Below, in pieces: positions 32,706-44,053 of a stretch of DNA of 64,000 bases (position 1 is the first letter of the stretch; each line of letters begins with the position of its first letter). A model generated the notes under the pieces. It made no database searches. It saw only the letters and a program-made list of their open reading frames with translations, and had not been told where the DNA came from. The translations under genes and the position numbers were made by a program. Source of the DNA: Sulfolobales archaeon HS-7 (GTDB taxonomy: Archaea > Thermoproteota > Thermoprotei_A > Sulfolobales > Sulfolobaceae); contig AP024596.1 of NCBI GenBank assembly GCA_019704295.1, positions 765,369 to 829,368 on the forward strand, read 5' to 3'.

Positions 32706-33716
32706 TTAATCCTTAGCGAGCATATCTATAACAGATTCCGCAATATCTATACTATACCTGCTTATCCTCCTTAAAGAGTCAACGACCATAAGAAGCGAGA
32801 CAGCGGTAGCGATGGAAGAATTGAGGTGTAATATGCTTTCAGAAAGTCGTATACTCTCTCTTAATGCATCTCCACTATTACTAATAATTTCATGGGCTAA
32901 TTCCTTTTTCTTATTTCTAAATGCGTTAATTGAATTTTTATATATATCCAATATTTTTATACCACTATTGAATAAGAGCTCTCTAATCTCTAATGGCGCT
33001 GATATAGATTGAGTAACGAGTTGGGAAATTCTTGTCGCGTGATCTGATATTCTTTCGATGGATTTTGACACCATGTATATATTCATTATCTGACTGGAGT
33101 TAAAGCCGTCATCCTCAAGGATATTAGGTGATAAAAGTCCTATTGAAAGCTGTCGTACAATATAGAAGTAGAATCGATCTACTTCATCATCTCTTACTTG
33201 TACCTCCTTCGCAGTTTCTGAATCGCCTTCTCTTAATGCCATTATGGAGTCTCTAAACATGAACTGACTTAAGTTAGCTGCTCTGATTATTGCTTTAAGC
33301 AGGGGAAGTTCCTTTGTTCCGACAAGAAATTGAATCTCAAGGGAATCGACATCTTCCTCTATTACTTCTGCCCCCAGTAATCTATTTCTTACGTTATTTT
33401 TTATAAACTCTTTATCCTCGCTTTTCATTTTTTTACAGATCAATTTAACTAATGAATATCCCGCCATATAATATGCAATGAATTCCCGAACCGCAATTTC
33501 TGGATTTGCCGTTTCACACTGCACGCTAGCTTGAGGAAAATTCTCGGAATCTAGTCCTTTTTTTGGGGATAAAATTAACCTCATATCGTTCTGAAGAGCG
33601 AGCTCTACTTCATCTCCAACTTTAAGCTTTAGCTGCTTGACCCATTCCTTTGGAAGGGATACTATATAGGTGGAGCCACCTGTTAATTGTACCCTCCTAG
33701 TAATTGTTTTATACAT
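32706..33716 (-). CDS. AbrB-type plus PhoU-type regulator
   Basis: 336 aa. An N-terminal SpoVT/AbrB-like DNA-binding domain (RRVQLTGGSTYIVSLPKEWV, LKVGDEVELAL) is followed by two PhoU-like helical bundles (VQVRDDEVDRFYFYIVRQL, SKSIERISDHATRIS). This fusion is common in archaea and is usually linked to phosphate homeostasis, though no pst genes are nearby. Its start lies about 20 nt from the end of the CdvB-like gene, which is transcribed in the same direction upstream. Confidence 0.85.
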   Translation of the reverse strand: MYKTITRRVQLTGGSTYIVSLPKEWVKQLKLKVGDEVELALQNDMRLILSPKKGLDSENFPQASVQCETANPEIAVREFIAYYMAGYSLVKLICKKMKSEDKEFIKNNVRNRLLGAEVIEEDVDSLEIQFLVGTKELPLLKAIIRAANLSQFMFRDSIMALREGDSETAKEVQVRDDEVDRFYFYIVRQLSIGLLSPNILEDDGFNSSQIMNIYMVSKSIERISDHATRISQLVTQSISAPLEIRELLFNSGIKILDIYKNSINAFRNKKKELAHEIISNSGDALRESIRLSESILHLNSSIATAVSLLMVVDSLRRISRYSIDIAESVIDMLAKD

Positions 33717-33738
33717 TAAGTTATATATAAATAATGCT

Positions 33739-34200
33739 CTAACTATTTAGTCTTTCGTTATTTAATCGGAGAACTCTATATGCTTCATCTATTACCTTAT
33801 CTGCATTAACTGTATTGGGTGCTAAGGCGGTTTCGATCTCATACTCGGACGACATATAAAATAAAGGTTCTATAATCGATGATAATTCTGGTATAGCCCC
33901 TAATTCCCTTTCATTGAAGGTCTTGAGGATTCTTAGAAGCTCGGGTAATGTATGATAAAGTGCATTAGTTGTTAAGATTGTTTCCACCCTTATTTCTATA
34001 ATTTCTAAGATATATTGCATTACCTTTAACTTCGAGAGAAGGGATACTAGCTGAGTTTTTTCCTTCTCATATACCTCAAGTCTTGGAAAGTTATCAATTT
34101 TATAATTAATTTTTCTACTTAACCTGTCTATTTTGAATATAGCAAGCCTTACTCCAGATAACAATTCTGCTAATGATTGCTTTTTCGTCTTTGTCAGCAT
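33739..34200 (-). CDS. CdvB-like (ESCRT-III) paralogue
   Basis: 153 aa, all alpha-helical. Sequence pattern LAIFKIDRLSRKINYKID, KTQLVSLLSKLKVMQYILEI, IEIRVETILTTNALYHTLPE and a C-terminal acidic region follows the helix order of Snf7/CdvB proteins (basic helix 1, AEIRK-like helix 2, RLETI helix). It is shorter than CdvB and lacks the CdvA- and Vps4-binding ends, like the small paralogue CdvB3. It is transcribed with the PhoU-like regulator. A TATA box, TTTATAACTG, lies near 34230. Assignment by pattern only. Confidence 0.55.
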   Translation of the reverse strand: MLTKTKKQSLAELLSGVRLAIFKIDRLSRKINYKIDNFPRLEVYEKEKTQLVSLLSKLKVMQYILEIIEIRVETILTTNALYHTLPELLRILKTFNERELGAIPELSSIIEPLFYMSSEYEIETALAPNTVNADKVIDEAYRVLRLNNERLNS

Positions 34201-34567
34201 TACGTTATTATCCTTGCTCTTATTACAGTTATAAACTAATTAACCCATTAAGTGGGCTAAGTATGCCTTACAATAGAGCTTCCCACTTCACGGCATTATC
34301 GTATCTGTAGCATCTCTAAACATAAAAAGCGTAAGATCCTGTATTATACTTCCTTAATAACATAAGAATCAACACTTATAATCATTAAGGTAATATAAGG
34401 ATTACTCTCAGGATTGTTAGCGAAGGCTCGGAATCACAGGAAGACGAGGGTTAACGCAACAATGCCCAATATGCAAAGTGCTGGTTTAAAAACTTAATTT
34501 TAAGATATAGAAATAGTATGTGTTTAGAATCCAATGGAGAATATAATACTTTAGATAGATTATCAGG
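34201..34567. other. Intergenic spacer
   Basis: About 370 nt. It contains a 7-bp inverted repeat AAGTGGG...CCCACTT near 34250-34295 and a 27-nt stretch (34333-34360, AAGATCCTGTATTATACTTC and on) resembling 7405-7430. No gene is visible. Confidence 0.35.
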
Positions 34568-34830
34568 GATTGAACACCTTTGCTAATCTCCAGGACTAAT
34601 AACGTGTGACGGTTTAGGAACCGTAGTAAACGTTAAAGTCATTACGCTAAAAAAGCTCATTTGCTAGCCTCAATTCTCAAAAATCACATTATTACTTCTA
34701 GCTACGATTAATAAACTGATTTTATATTGTCTTCTTACATGTAATTAAACGAATTTTATTCCGTGCAAACTTGTCTTATAACTTTTTACCTTAGGTAATT
34801 ACTTACGTTAATTGAACGTCGCATATATCG
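34568..34830 (-). repeat. MITE family B-related relic (B5), reverse orientation
   Basis: On the minus strand: ACGTTAATT... GTAAAAAGTTATAAGACAAG, GGAATAAAATTCGTTTAATT, AATATAAAATCAGTTTATTA, then GACTTTAACGTTTACTACGG. The first half is family B; the second half pairs with the 27710-27975 relic, not with B2 or B3. Confidence 0.5.
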
Positions 34831-34971
34831 CATGTGGTTATACTATAAGCGTAAAGTTCATTGCATGTATAAAACCGCCATCAATCCCTGTGAAGTTTTC
34901 CATTGGTGGTGTAGAGCTAGAAAACCTGGCCCTTCAGGATTTCTTATTTATAAGTTTATTCATTAAACGGA

Positions 34972-35268
34972 TTACTCTTCAGTTTCTTCGTCTCCTTCTA
35001 ACTCGTCTCTGAGCAATTCAAGTCCTACCTCTCTGTAGTACTCTTCTCTCTCTTGTTCTAACTCATCTTTATTCTCCCTTGCATTCGTTTCACTTACTAA
35101 TGAGGTCGTTAATATCTTATTTTTGCTTTTATTTTCACTAATATTATAATCCCTCTTATCCTTATTTGATATTTGCATTTCATATTTACACTTTGTACAT
35201 CGTAAGTACTCCTTATCCTCTTTTTTATACGGTACCATGAAGCCACCACATTTAGGACAGAATTTCAT
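34972..35268 (-). CDS. RPOL9/TFS-like N-terminal zinc-ribbon protein
   Basis: 98 aa from the ATG at 35268 ([20 protein letters not shown]). One zinc ribbon, CPKCG...CTKCKYE, as at the N-terminus of TFS/Rpb9, then a charged, low-complexity acidic tail ending [10 protein letters not shown]; the C-terminal TFIIS-type ribbon with the RNA-cleavage DE pair is absent. An ATG at 35316 is rejected because the probable TATA box TTTAAATATTATAG (35300-35313) lies inside that extension; GGGAG precedes the chosen start. Role unknown, perhaps a polymerase-associated factor. Confidence 0.65.
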   Translation of the reverse strand: MKFCPKCGGFMVPYKKEDKEYLRCTKCKYEMQISNKDKRDYNISENKSKNKILTTSLVSETNARENKDELEQEREEYYREVGLELLRDELEGDEETEE

Positions 35269-35369
35269 TCTCCCACTACTAAGCCTGATCTCTACTGTAC
35301 TATAATATTTAAACATTTTTGCTAGTAAATTCTTACCTTACAATTTACCAGAAGCTTAGTTTTGGTACA

Positions 35370-36050
35370 CTTACAGTGACCTTTCATTAATTCTACTAAA
35401 CATGAGATAATCTCGAAAATACGGGAAAATCTCGTTTGCAAGAGTTGAAATTAGTTAAATTTCCATTGAAGTAGAGAAAGGATTAATTTTTATCTTAGGA
35501 GAAGACGCGTAACCTAGTTTTTAGACGTATAGTAATACCTTACTTATTATCAAGTGGGTAGAAATGAGGGCGTTAAAGTTTGAGCAAGGGACTTCCCGAT
35601 TCTAGTTATGAGGAAAACCAAAATTATTAAAGGATAAGTCCCTCGCTAATGAACCAGTGTCGGAAGCGGTTAAGAATATTTCATCTAATCTCTAGCACAT
35701 TATGAGGAGAATCAAATCGCTTTTTTCGAAAACAGGGGAAAGGACTACATATCCCTTATAAGACAAGGGTAAACTAATGCACTTCGTTTTTGTCTTTAAC
35801 ACTCGGGAAGATCCTTACGACTTAGCTCAGGTTTACAGGTTGAGGTATAGAGGAAGGTTTCAAGACGAGTAAAGTTAGGATAGAACTCATCAGGAGGTTG
35901 TGGAATAAACTCTACTTGATCTACGTGCTCCTCGACACTTCCGGGAATCCGTACCTCTCCCTCTCGCTTAACCTCAAGGCGCAGGAGAAAAGCCCACAGC
36001 TTTCAACGAATTCGTTAACTTCCTCTAGCGGTTTTTTGAGCAACCCAGAA
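35370..36050 (+). pseudogene. IS relic family A (IS4-like), internally deleted copy (A3)
   Basis: Begins with the shared non-coding end (ACTAAACATGAGATAATCTC, GGGAAAATCTC), continues through AAATGAGGGCGTTAAAGTTT, then shows transposase pieces: KDYISLIRQG joined directly to KLMHFVFVFNTREDPYDLA and YRLRYRGRFQDE, with several stops and a late frame change (RIELIRRLWNKLYLIYVLLD). Compared with the copy at 50930-52120, the central part with both catalytic aspartates is deleted. It ends about 30 nt from the aCPSF1 stop. Confidence 0.75.
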
Positions 36051-36081
36051 TGGGTCAACGGCCCACATAGAATATTGATTT

Positions 36082-37974
<1,893 letters not shown>

Positions 37975-38031
37975 TTAATATCACCACTTAAAAAACCCTA
38001 GAAACAGGTATGTGATAGATTAATTTAATAG

Positions 38032-38040
38032 TTATAAATC
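38032..38040 (+). promoter_or_regulatory. egsA: TATA box of egsA
   Basis: TTATAAATC centred 28 nt before the GTG at 38064, which supports that GTG as the start of a leaderless message. Confidence 0.5.
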
Positions 38041-38063
38041 TTTTTCTGATCTAGGAACTAACT

Positions 38064-39119
38064 GTGGATTCAGTTGAACATATTATAGGTTTGCCTATGC
38101 GAGTCTATATAGGTCATGGCATAGTCCGAAACCTTGAAATTTATTTAGAACAGCTTAGAGCTACTAATTGTAATTTTCTCGTGATCACAGGACCCCATGT
38201 TAGGTCGATACTAGAAAGCGCTGTATCGGAATTCTTCATGAAAAATACCGTTGATGTTATAACGGTTGAAAAGGCCGACCTAGACGAAGTAGAAAAAGTA
38301 GAAGAGATATTGAAACAAACCTCTTCTAAAGTTATCATAGGCGTTGGTGGAGGGAAAGTCATAGACGTGGCTAAATATACTGCGTATAGAGCTAACGTTG
38401 ATTTCATAAGTGTACCTACTTCTCCTTCTCACGATGGAATAACATCTCCCTTTGCCTCCATAAAGGGTCTAGGAAGGCCAATATCTGTTAAGGCTAAGGA
38501 GCCTCTTGCAATAATAGCGGATATAGAAGTTTTAGCTAAGGCACCTTCTAGGCTGATAAAGGCCGGCATTGGCGACACGATAGGAAAGATAATCTCTATA
38601 AGAGATTGGCAGCTGGCTCATAAGTTAAGAGGAGAATATTACGCTAGTTATACAGCATCGTTAGCACTACTATCTGCCAAGCATTCCCTTAGCGCAGCCA
38701 AACTATTAAATGTAAATAGAGTTGAGGCGGTAAGGATACTAATGGAAGCGTTAATAAGCAGCGGAGTGGCGATGGGTATGGCGGGTAGTAGCAGACCCGC
38801 TAGTGGTTCTGAACATCTGTTCGCTCATGCGGTTGAAGTATTAGAACCAGGTACTGCTCTTCATGGCGAACTTGTTGGTATAGGAACAATAATCATGTCG
38901 TACATACATAACCTAAATTGGAGGAAGATAAGGCGAACTCTGTCAGAAATTGATTTTCCAGTTACAGCTAAGCAGTTAGGGATAAAAGAAGAGTCGTTTA
39001 TAAAGGCTTTAACAATAGCTCATACAATACGACCAGAAAGATTTACCATTCTTGGTGACAAGGGAATTACTGAACATGCTGCTATTAATATATTAAAGTC
39101 CACTGGTATAATCCAATAA
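38064..39119 (+). CDS. egsA: sn-Glycerol-1-phosphate dehydrogenase
   Basis: Reduces dihydroxyacetone phosphate to sn-glycerol-1-phosphate, the backbone of archaeal ether lipids. 351 aa, normal length. NAD(P)-binding [34 protein letters not shown], and the zinc-binding His residues in [11 protein letters not shown] and [12 protein letters not shown]. Start GTG. Monocistronic, divergent from aCPSF1 with an 89-bp gap. Confidence 0.96.
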   Translation: MDSVEHIIGLPMRVYIGHGIVRNLEIYLEQLRATNCNFLVITGPHVRSILESAVSEFFMKNTVDVITVEKADLDEVEKVEEILKQTSSKVIIGVGGGKVIDVAKYTAYRANVDFISVPTSPSHDGITSPFASIKGLGRPISVKAKEPLAIIADIEVLAKAPSRLIKAGIGDTIGKIISIRDWQLAHKLRGEYYASYTASLALLSAKHSLSAAKLLNVNRVEAVRILMEALISSGVAMGMAGSSRPASGSEHLFAHAVEVLEPGTALHGELVGIGTIIMSYIHNLNWRKIRRTLSEIDFPVTAKQLGIKEESFIKALTIAHTIRPERFTILGDKGITEHAAINILKSTGIIQ

Positions 39120-39204
39120 GTTATCCGTTAGGAGAACATAGCGATTCAGAGTTCTTTTACTAATATAATTAATGACTGATAAAAGAGTAAATTGCTAAGC
39201 TTAA

Positions 39205-39305
39205 ATCCCCCATGCCGTCATTGCGGTGCTATTGAATTAAATTTGTTACAATTCTGGAAATAAACCTTATTCGCAAAGGAAACGTAAATTTCCTATTCAC
39301 AATTA
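39205..39305 (+). repeat. MITE family C, partial copy (C2)
   Basis: TATTGAATTAAATTTGTTAC and ATTCGCAAAGGAAACGTAAA match the right half of the copy at 62230-62400. The left inverted end is missing or degenerate. The surrounding spacer 39120-39465 has no other gene. Confidence 0.5.
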
Positions 39306-39465
39306 TCTTAAGGTATATTTTATATATGTTTGAATTATCATTTCGATTATAAACACTATGATATAGAAATCATAATACTGAAAGTTAAGTTCAATAATCA
39401 GTATTGGTATCATGATAGAAAAAGTAAGAGATAAATTTATTAAGCGATTATTTCTATATATTCAT

Positions 39466-39870
39466 ATGAGCCTTGAGAAAACTGAGTTAAGTGCAGAAAA
39501 TAGAATCAGATTACCTTCAGGAAAAGATGCGGGATTAGCGGACGTACTTGCATTTTGCTACGGGTTATCTGAGACTGATGTCCAAGTTCTTATGGATCTA
39601 ATGAAAGGTGATGCAAAAGGAACTGAAGAATTAGAAAGTGAGCTGAAATTAAGTAAGGCATCAATAAATAGAAGTTTAAATAAACTGTTAGAAATGGAGT
39701 TTGCAATGCGCATAAAAGAGTCTGGAAATAAGGCTGGAAGACCAAGGTATTTGTATAAAGCCAGAGATTATAAGGAGCTAAAAGAAAGGATAATGTCCGA
39801 TATCGAAGGATGCGGTAACGCAATGGAAAAACTAGTCGAAAAAAGTTTTTTGGATAAAGATTTATCTTGA
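39466..39870 (+). CDS. Lrs14-like winged-helix regulator
   Basis: 134 aa from the ATG at 39466 (MSLEKTELSAENRIRLPSGK). The wHTH core is LSETDVQVLMDLM...ESELKLSKASINRSLNKLLE followed by a wing with GNKAGRPRYLYKAR and a C-terminal dimerisation helix. This is the layout of Lrs14-type regulators that control biofilm, motility and stress genes in Sulfolobales. An in-frame ATG 54 nt upstream is less likely because the AT-rich promoter (TTTATTAAG at 39436) falls within it. Confidence 0.75.
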   Translation: MSLEKTELSAENRIRLPSGKDAGLADVLAFCYGLSETDVQVLMDLMKGDAKGTEELESELKLSKASINRSLNKLLEMEFAMRIKESGNKAGRPRYLYKARDYKELKERIMSDIEGCGNAMEKLVEKSFLDKDLS

Positions 39871-39901
39871 CGTAAGTTAAGGAGAAGATCCGTAAGGATA
39901 G

Positions 39902-40165
39902 ATGGCGCCTTTATTCAAATACGAGTTTGCTGAGTGAGATGTTATTATATTCGATCAAGAGGTAACCTTTATTGAGATACCTGAGCCGGGATTGATATGG
40001 CATGTCTGAACTTCAAATTAATGGTAATGCATGAGATTTCATGAACGCGGAGTTGAATGCTAAATGGTACCCTTAGCGTCGGTAGATCTCTTTGGATAAT
40101 GTGGAGATGCCGTAAAACTTCTCCGTAAGATATGTAGCCCATATTGTGTAGATATTGCCGATAGT
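39902..40165 (+). pseudogene. Possible decayed ORF before sod
   Basis: One frame from ATG 39902 reads MAPLFKYEFAE, stop, DVIIFDQEVTFIEIPEPGLI, later MRFHERGVEC and MVPLASVDLFG, and CGDAVKLLRKICSPYC, interrupted by at least five stops. The residues between stops look protein-like, but I recognise no family. It could be chance. Confidence 0.25.
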
Positions 40166-40276
40166 TAATTTTTAATAATTTATTAAATAAGAGCTTATAA
40201 TACTTATTGCGTAATGTATAGGGTACTCATAACATGAAGTTAAAAACGATAACTTAAAGTATAGTGTTGACCTATT

Positions 40277-40903
40277 ATGTCAATCCAAGCCCAACTCAAG
40301 AAATATGAGTTACCCCCTTTACCGTATAAGACAACGGATCTAGAACCATATATAAAAGGAGAAATTGTAGACGTTCATTACAACGGTCATCATAAAGGTT
40401 ACGTAAATGCTAGTAATACCTACGTGGAGCGATTAGAGAAGGTGATCAAGGGCGAAGTTACGAGTTATGACATTCAAGGATTAATGAGGATGCTTGTTTT
40501 TAATATAAATGGACATAAACTTCATTCTCTTTATTGGAACAATATGGCACCGCAAGGCAAGGGAGGGGGAAAGCCGGGAGGAAAGTTAGCCGATCTAATC
40601 GAAAAACAGTATGGCAATTTTGATAACTTTAAGAAAATATTTACAGAAACGGCAAACTCACTACCAGGGACAGGATGGACAGTGTTATATTATGATTATG
40701 AAAACGGAAATCTTCAGCTAATGACTTTCGAAAATCACTTCCAAAACCATATCGCTGAACTTCCCATTGTTCTTATATTAGATGAATTCGAACATGCTTA
40801 TTATTTACAATACAAGAATAAGAGGGCAGACTACGTAGGCGCTTGGTGGAATGTAGTTAACTGGGACGATGCAGAAAAGAAGCTGCAAAAATTCGTTAAA
40901 TAG
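40277..40903 (+). CDS. sod: Superoxide dismutase (Fe/Mn family)
   Basis: 208 aa. Metal ligands: His in [16 protein letters not shown], His in ALHS-equivalent [12 protein letters not shown], and the C-terminal [19 protein letters not shown] (Asp and His ligands). Sulfolobales enzymes of this sequence type use iron and are extremely heat-stable. Single gene; an AT-rich box ACTTAAAGTATAG lies about 20 nt upstream of the ATG. Confidence 0.96.
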   Translation: MSIQAQLKKYELPPLPYKTTDLEPYIKGEIVDVHYNGHHKGYVNASNTYVERLEKVIKGEVTSYDIQGLMRMLVFNINGHKLHSLYWNNMAPQGKGGGKPGGKLADLIEKQYGNFDNFKKIFTETANSLPGTGWTVLYYDYENGNLQLMTFENHFQNHIAELPIVLILDEFEHAYYLQYKNKRADYVGAWWNVVNWDDAEKKLQKFVK

Positions 40904-40951
40904 TCTTCTAAAATCAACTGAATTTTTTATTATAGCATACATATATGATGC

Positions 40952-42025
40952 ATGGTCTATGCAGTAGTAGTTGCTGGAGGCTATGCGACTAGGCTTAGAC
41001 CTCTAAGTCTAACTCTCCCAAAGGCTCTTTTTCCTATACTAGGTAAACCAATAATAGACTATACAATAGATGGACTTTTACAAATTAGCCCTAGTAGAAT
41101 TCTGATTGCAGCAAGAGTTATGGCGGATAGATTAATCAACTACTATAAGGGGACCGGCATTACATTTGAAGTTGAAAAAGAACCATTGGGAGATGGAGGA
41201 TCATTAGGAGTTATAGTAAGGAAGTTTAATATTAATGAGCCTGTAGTTGTAGTTTATGGAGATATATATTCGGAGATGGATTATAGCGAGCTATTGAAAT
41301 TTCATGAAAAACATAACTGTGAATGCACACTTGTAAGCACTCGGGTTAAAGATCCCAGAAGATATGGGGTAATCATCAAAAAAGATAATTATGTTGAGAA
41401 TATTATAGAAAAACCTTCGGAGAATATTTCAGATTTAATAAATGCTGGTATCTACGTTTTCCGCCCTAAAGTATTAGCTAATATAAGCGGAAAGGTATCA
41501 ATAGCAAGGGATATTTTACCATCATTATTGAGGAACGGATGTATAGCCGCTTACGAGTATAAAGGAATTTGGGCTGATATCGGAGTCCCTAAAGCTTACA
41601 TGAAACTAAATGCAGACTTACTAATTACCAAATATCCTAGGGGTTATATAAGTAACTCTGCAAAAATTAGTGAAAAAACTACACTCTATCCCCCATATTT
41701 TATAGATAACAATACAAATATTCGGGAAGATTCCGTTATAGAACCTTTAACGGTAATAGGAAAAGATAACGAAATAGGAAAAATGGTTTTCCTGTCAGAA
41801 TCAGTACTTATGGACCGTATAAACGTAGGCGACTCCACTTTTATAAAAAGCTCCATTATAGGGAATAATACTAAAATAGGGAAATGGGTCCATATTCGGG
41901 AAGATTCCATCTTAGGAGAAGAAGTAATAATAAATGATACCGTACTCTTAAACCAAAATACAATAGTTTTGCCCAATAAGGAGATAAGTTCATCAATTTA
42001 CGAAAGGGGAAGGATAATCTTATGA
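40952..42025 (+). CDS. Sugar-phosphate nucleotidyltransferase with left-handed beta-helix
   Basis: 357 aa. N-terminal nucleotidyltransferase: VVVAGGYATRLRPLSLTLPK, GDGGSLG, YGDIYSEMD (metal Asp), VVVYGD, NAGIYVFRP. From about residue 225, hexapeptide repeats (IGKDNEIGKM, IGNNTKIGKW, IREDSILGEE) form a left-handed beta-helix. Fits mannose-1-phosphate guanylyl- or glucose-1-phosphate thymidylyl-transferase-like enzymes; the sugar cannot be decided. Overlaps the DUF364 gene by 4 nt (ATGA). Confidence 0.85.
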   Translation: MVYAVVVAGGYATRLRPLSLTLPKALFPILGKPIIDYTIDGLLQISPSRILIAARVMADRLINYYKGTGITFEVEKEPLGDGGSLGVIVRKFNINEPVVVVYGDIYSEMDYSELLKFHEKHNCECTLVSTRVKDPRRYGVIIKKDNYVENIIEKPSENISDLINAGIYVFRPKVLANISGKVSIARDILPSLLRNGCIAAYEYKGIWADIGVPKAYMKLNADLLITKYPRGYISNSAKISEKTTLYPPYFIDNNTNIREDSVIEPLTVIGKDNEIGKMVFLSESVLMDRINVGDSTFIKSSIIGNNTKIGKWVHIREDSILGEEVIINDTVLLNQNTIVLPNKEISSSIYERGRIIL

Positions 42026-42717
42026 TCCTAGATGAGATCATAGATGAATTATCCTTCTTTATTAAGAGAAATAAGATATTAAATTGTTGTATAAGTCCTT
42101 TTTATACTGCTGTTACTACTGAGGCTGGCGTAGGTATTGCTCACACTATAATTTCAGGAGAAAATAAGTTATCTGGAAAAATAGTAGGTCTTCAGTTAGA
42201 CGAGTTAGTAAAAAATAGAGACATGACATACAATTCAATAATAGTGGCTGCTCTAAACGCGATTACGATAAGCAAGGATTGGGAAGAAGGGGACATTTCG
42301 GATAAACTACAAGGAGGTAAGCTATGTATATTCGGATATAATCCAAGGCGTACTTATCCACAATTTAAAAAGATTGTGGTTTACGATTTTGCCTTAACTA
42401 GTAGTAAAGAAGATAGCGAGATAATTTTAAACCCTTTTTCGAGTTTCAGAGAGGAAGAATGTGATTCCGCGATAATATACGGTTCTACGTTAGTTAATAA
42501 TACTATTGACGATATAATCAATCATTTAGAGGCCGAGAATGTAGTCTTATCTGGAGTGTCAGTGATCGATTCACCACATACTTTAAAAAAATACCATTTT
42601 ACACATATAGTTAAACCCTTTTTCATGGATAATTTATTAGCGTTTAGAACAGTTTGTGAGGGGGGTAGTAATACAAATTTAAAGCCTTTAGTGATCTATA
42701 AGACTAAAAAAATTTAA
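42022..42717 (+). CDS. DUF4213/DUF364 family protein
   Basis: 231 aa. TTEAGVGIAHTIIS, NSIIVAALNAITISK and a C-terminal alpha/beta part (VVLSGVSVIDSPHTLKKYHF, HIVKPFFMDN) follow the DUF4213-DUF364 layout, annotated as putative heavy-metal chelation proteins. Coupled by ATGA overlap to the nucleotidyltransferase. Its 3' end overlaps the convergent YyaL-like gene by 14 nt. Confidence 0.65.
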   Translation: MILDEIIDELSFFIKRNKILNCCISPFYTAVTTEAGVGIAHTIISGENKLSGKIVGLQLDELVKNRDMTYNSIIVAALNAITISKDWEEGDISDKLQGGKLCIFGYNPRRTYPQFKKIVVYDFALTSSKEDSEIILNPFSSFREEECDSAIIYGSTLVNNTIDDIINHLEAENVVLSGVSVIDSPHTLKKYHFTHIVKPFFMDNLLAFRTVCEGGSNTNLKPLVIYKTKKI

Positions 42718-43882
42718 TTTCAAACATAGTTGACTCCTTACATTCTCCTTGATATAGATATGCATTACATTCGATCCCAGGCACGTATTGGATCCTTATA
42801 TCTTCAAGATCGTCCCTTTTTCCATTAGTTTTTATTCCCTCATAGATTTTAATATAGGCAATACTATTTCTAGCCATAACGGATGTTGAAGAAGTTAAAG
42901 AAAAGGATGAGTTAATTGCCTTACTAGCTAAATTTGAATACCTTTCATCCCCGGTTATTAGAAAAAGTCTACTATACGCGATAGCTAGCTCGGAATTAGC
43001 AAACGGATCGATGTAAGGAACTCTCGTTAGTTTATCAAAACCTGGGCAATCCAAATATCCTTTCTCCGTAGAGAGGGTATTCTCTACGAAATCAAGCACC
43101 TTTTTAGTAATACTAAGATATTTTTCTTCTCCTGTAACAGAAAACATTGATATCAACGCGTCAGCCGTAAGAGCCTGATCAATGAGATATCCGCTATACT
43201 GTTCGCGTATTGAACGTTTTACGCTGCCGTTTGTTTCTATCCTTTTAATCAGGAGATCTGATAACAACTCGGAAAATTTTACGTATAATGCTATTTCGTC
43301 AGAGTAGTTGTTATCTGTTACAGGCTGAAGTTCATTAACTTCCTGTTTACCTAATACAATATTTGAGAAAATATCTATACCATTAAATTTGTTGATCCAG
43401 TTTCCTGGGTTATATTTATGATATAACTTAAGTAGTGAGCTCATTCTAAAATCGACATTTCTCATTCCCAAAATTTCATTTATAGTTTGAATTACGTCTA
43501 CGTCAGAAAATGTAAGTAACTCGTCAGGACTAACAGAGGGGATTTTTATGGGCTCTATAATTTCTTTTTTATCATAAATATCTCTTAAAATATCAGATAT
43601 TTCCTTCACATTACTTCCCTCAATAATTGCTATAATGTCACCCTCCTGCGATAGCACGGTTAAAGTCGGTATAACGCCTCTCGTTAGTCTAATGAAATGG
43701 CCTAAATGAGTTCTACTATTTAGTGTGATGAATATGTATTTCTTAGTAATATCCAACGATCTTATATATTTCTCAATATGTTCACATTCCACACATCCAT
43801 TATCAGAAAAAAGAACTATTATGTTTTTTCCATAAAACTCTGCATCCTTAAGTGTATCATCTATTAAAACCATTTTACTCAC
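42704..43882 (-). CDS. Short YyaL/DUF255-like protein: thioredoxin fold plus helical barrel
   Basis: 392 aa. The N-terminal 115 residues look like a thioredoxin-fold domain with a single-spaced Cys pair (FSDNGCVECEHIEKYI) and the cis-Pro VIPTLTVLS. The C-terminal part has alpha/alpha-toroid repeats (YSGYLIDQALTADALISMF, TRVPYIDPFANSELAIAYSR) as in YyaL/SPATA20 proteins of about 650-700 aa, so this is a shortened version. Function unknown. Confidence 0.6.
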   Translation of the reverse strand: MSKMVLIDDTLKDAEFYGKNIIVLFSDNGCVECEHIEKYIRSLDITKKYIFITLNSRTHLGHFIRLTRGVIPTLTVLSQEGDIIAIIEGSNVKEISDILRDIYDKKEIIEPIKIPSVSPDELLTFSDVDVIQTINEILGMRNVDFRMSSLLKLYHKYNPGNWINKFNGIDIFSNIVLGKQEVNELQPVTDNNYSDEIALYVKFSELLSDLLIKRIETNGSVKRSIREQYSGYLIDQALTADALISMFSVTGEEKYLSITKKVLDFVENTLSTEKGYLDCPGFDKLTRVPYIDPFANSELAIAYSRLFLITGDERYSNLASKAINSSFSLTSSTSVMARNSIAYIKIYEGIKTNGKRDDLEDIRIQYVPGIECNAYLYQGECKESTMFEIKFF

Positions 43883-43976
43883 GTTATGTAGTTCATTGAA
43901 TTTAATAAGTTACGTAATCTCAAGTCACATTGTTTTAAAGAGACGTTATTTCGGATATTATGAATGCTCTTAAGGT

Positions 43977-44050
43977 AGCCGCCGGTGGGGTTTGAACCCA
44001 CGACCACCGGCTTACGAGGCCGGCGCTCTACCGAGCTGAGCTACGGCGGC
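43977..44050 (-). tRNA. tRNA-Thr (anticodon CGT)
   Basis: Cloverleaf on the minus strand: acceptor GCCGCCG/CGGCGGC, discriminator U, D-arm GCTC/GAGC, anticodon stem CCGGC/GCCGG with loop CTCGTAA, T-arm GTGGG/CCCAC. No intron. It starts 3 nt after tRNA-Leu, leaving no room for its own promoter, so both tRNAs should come from one precursor. Confidence 0.96.
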
Positions 44051-44053
44051 ACA

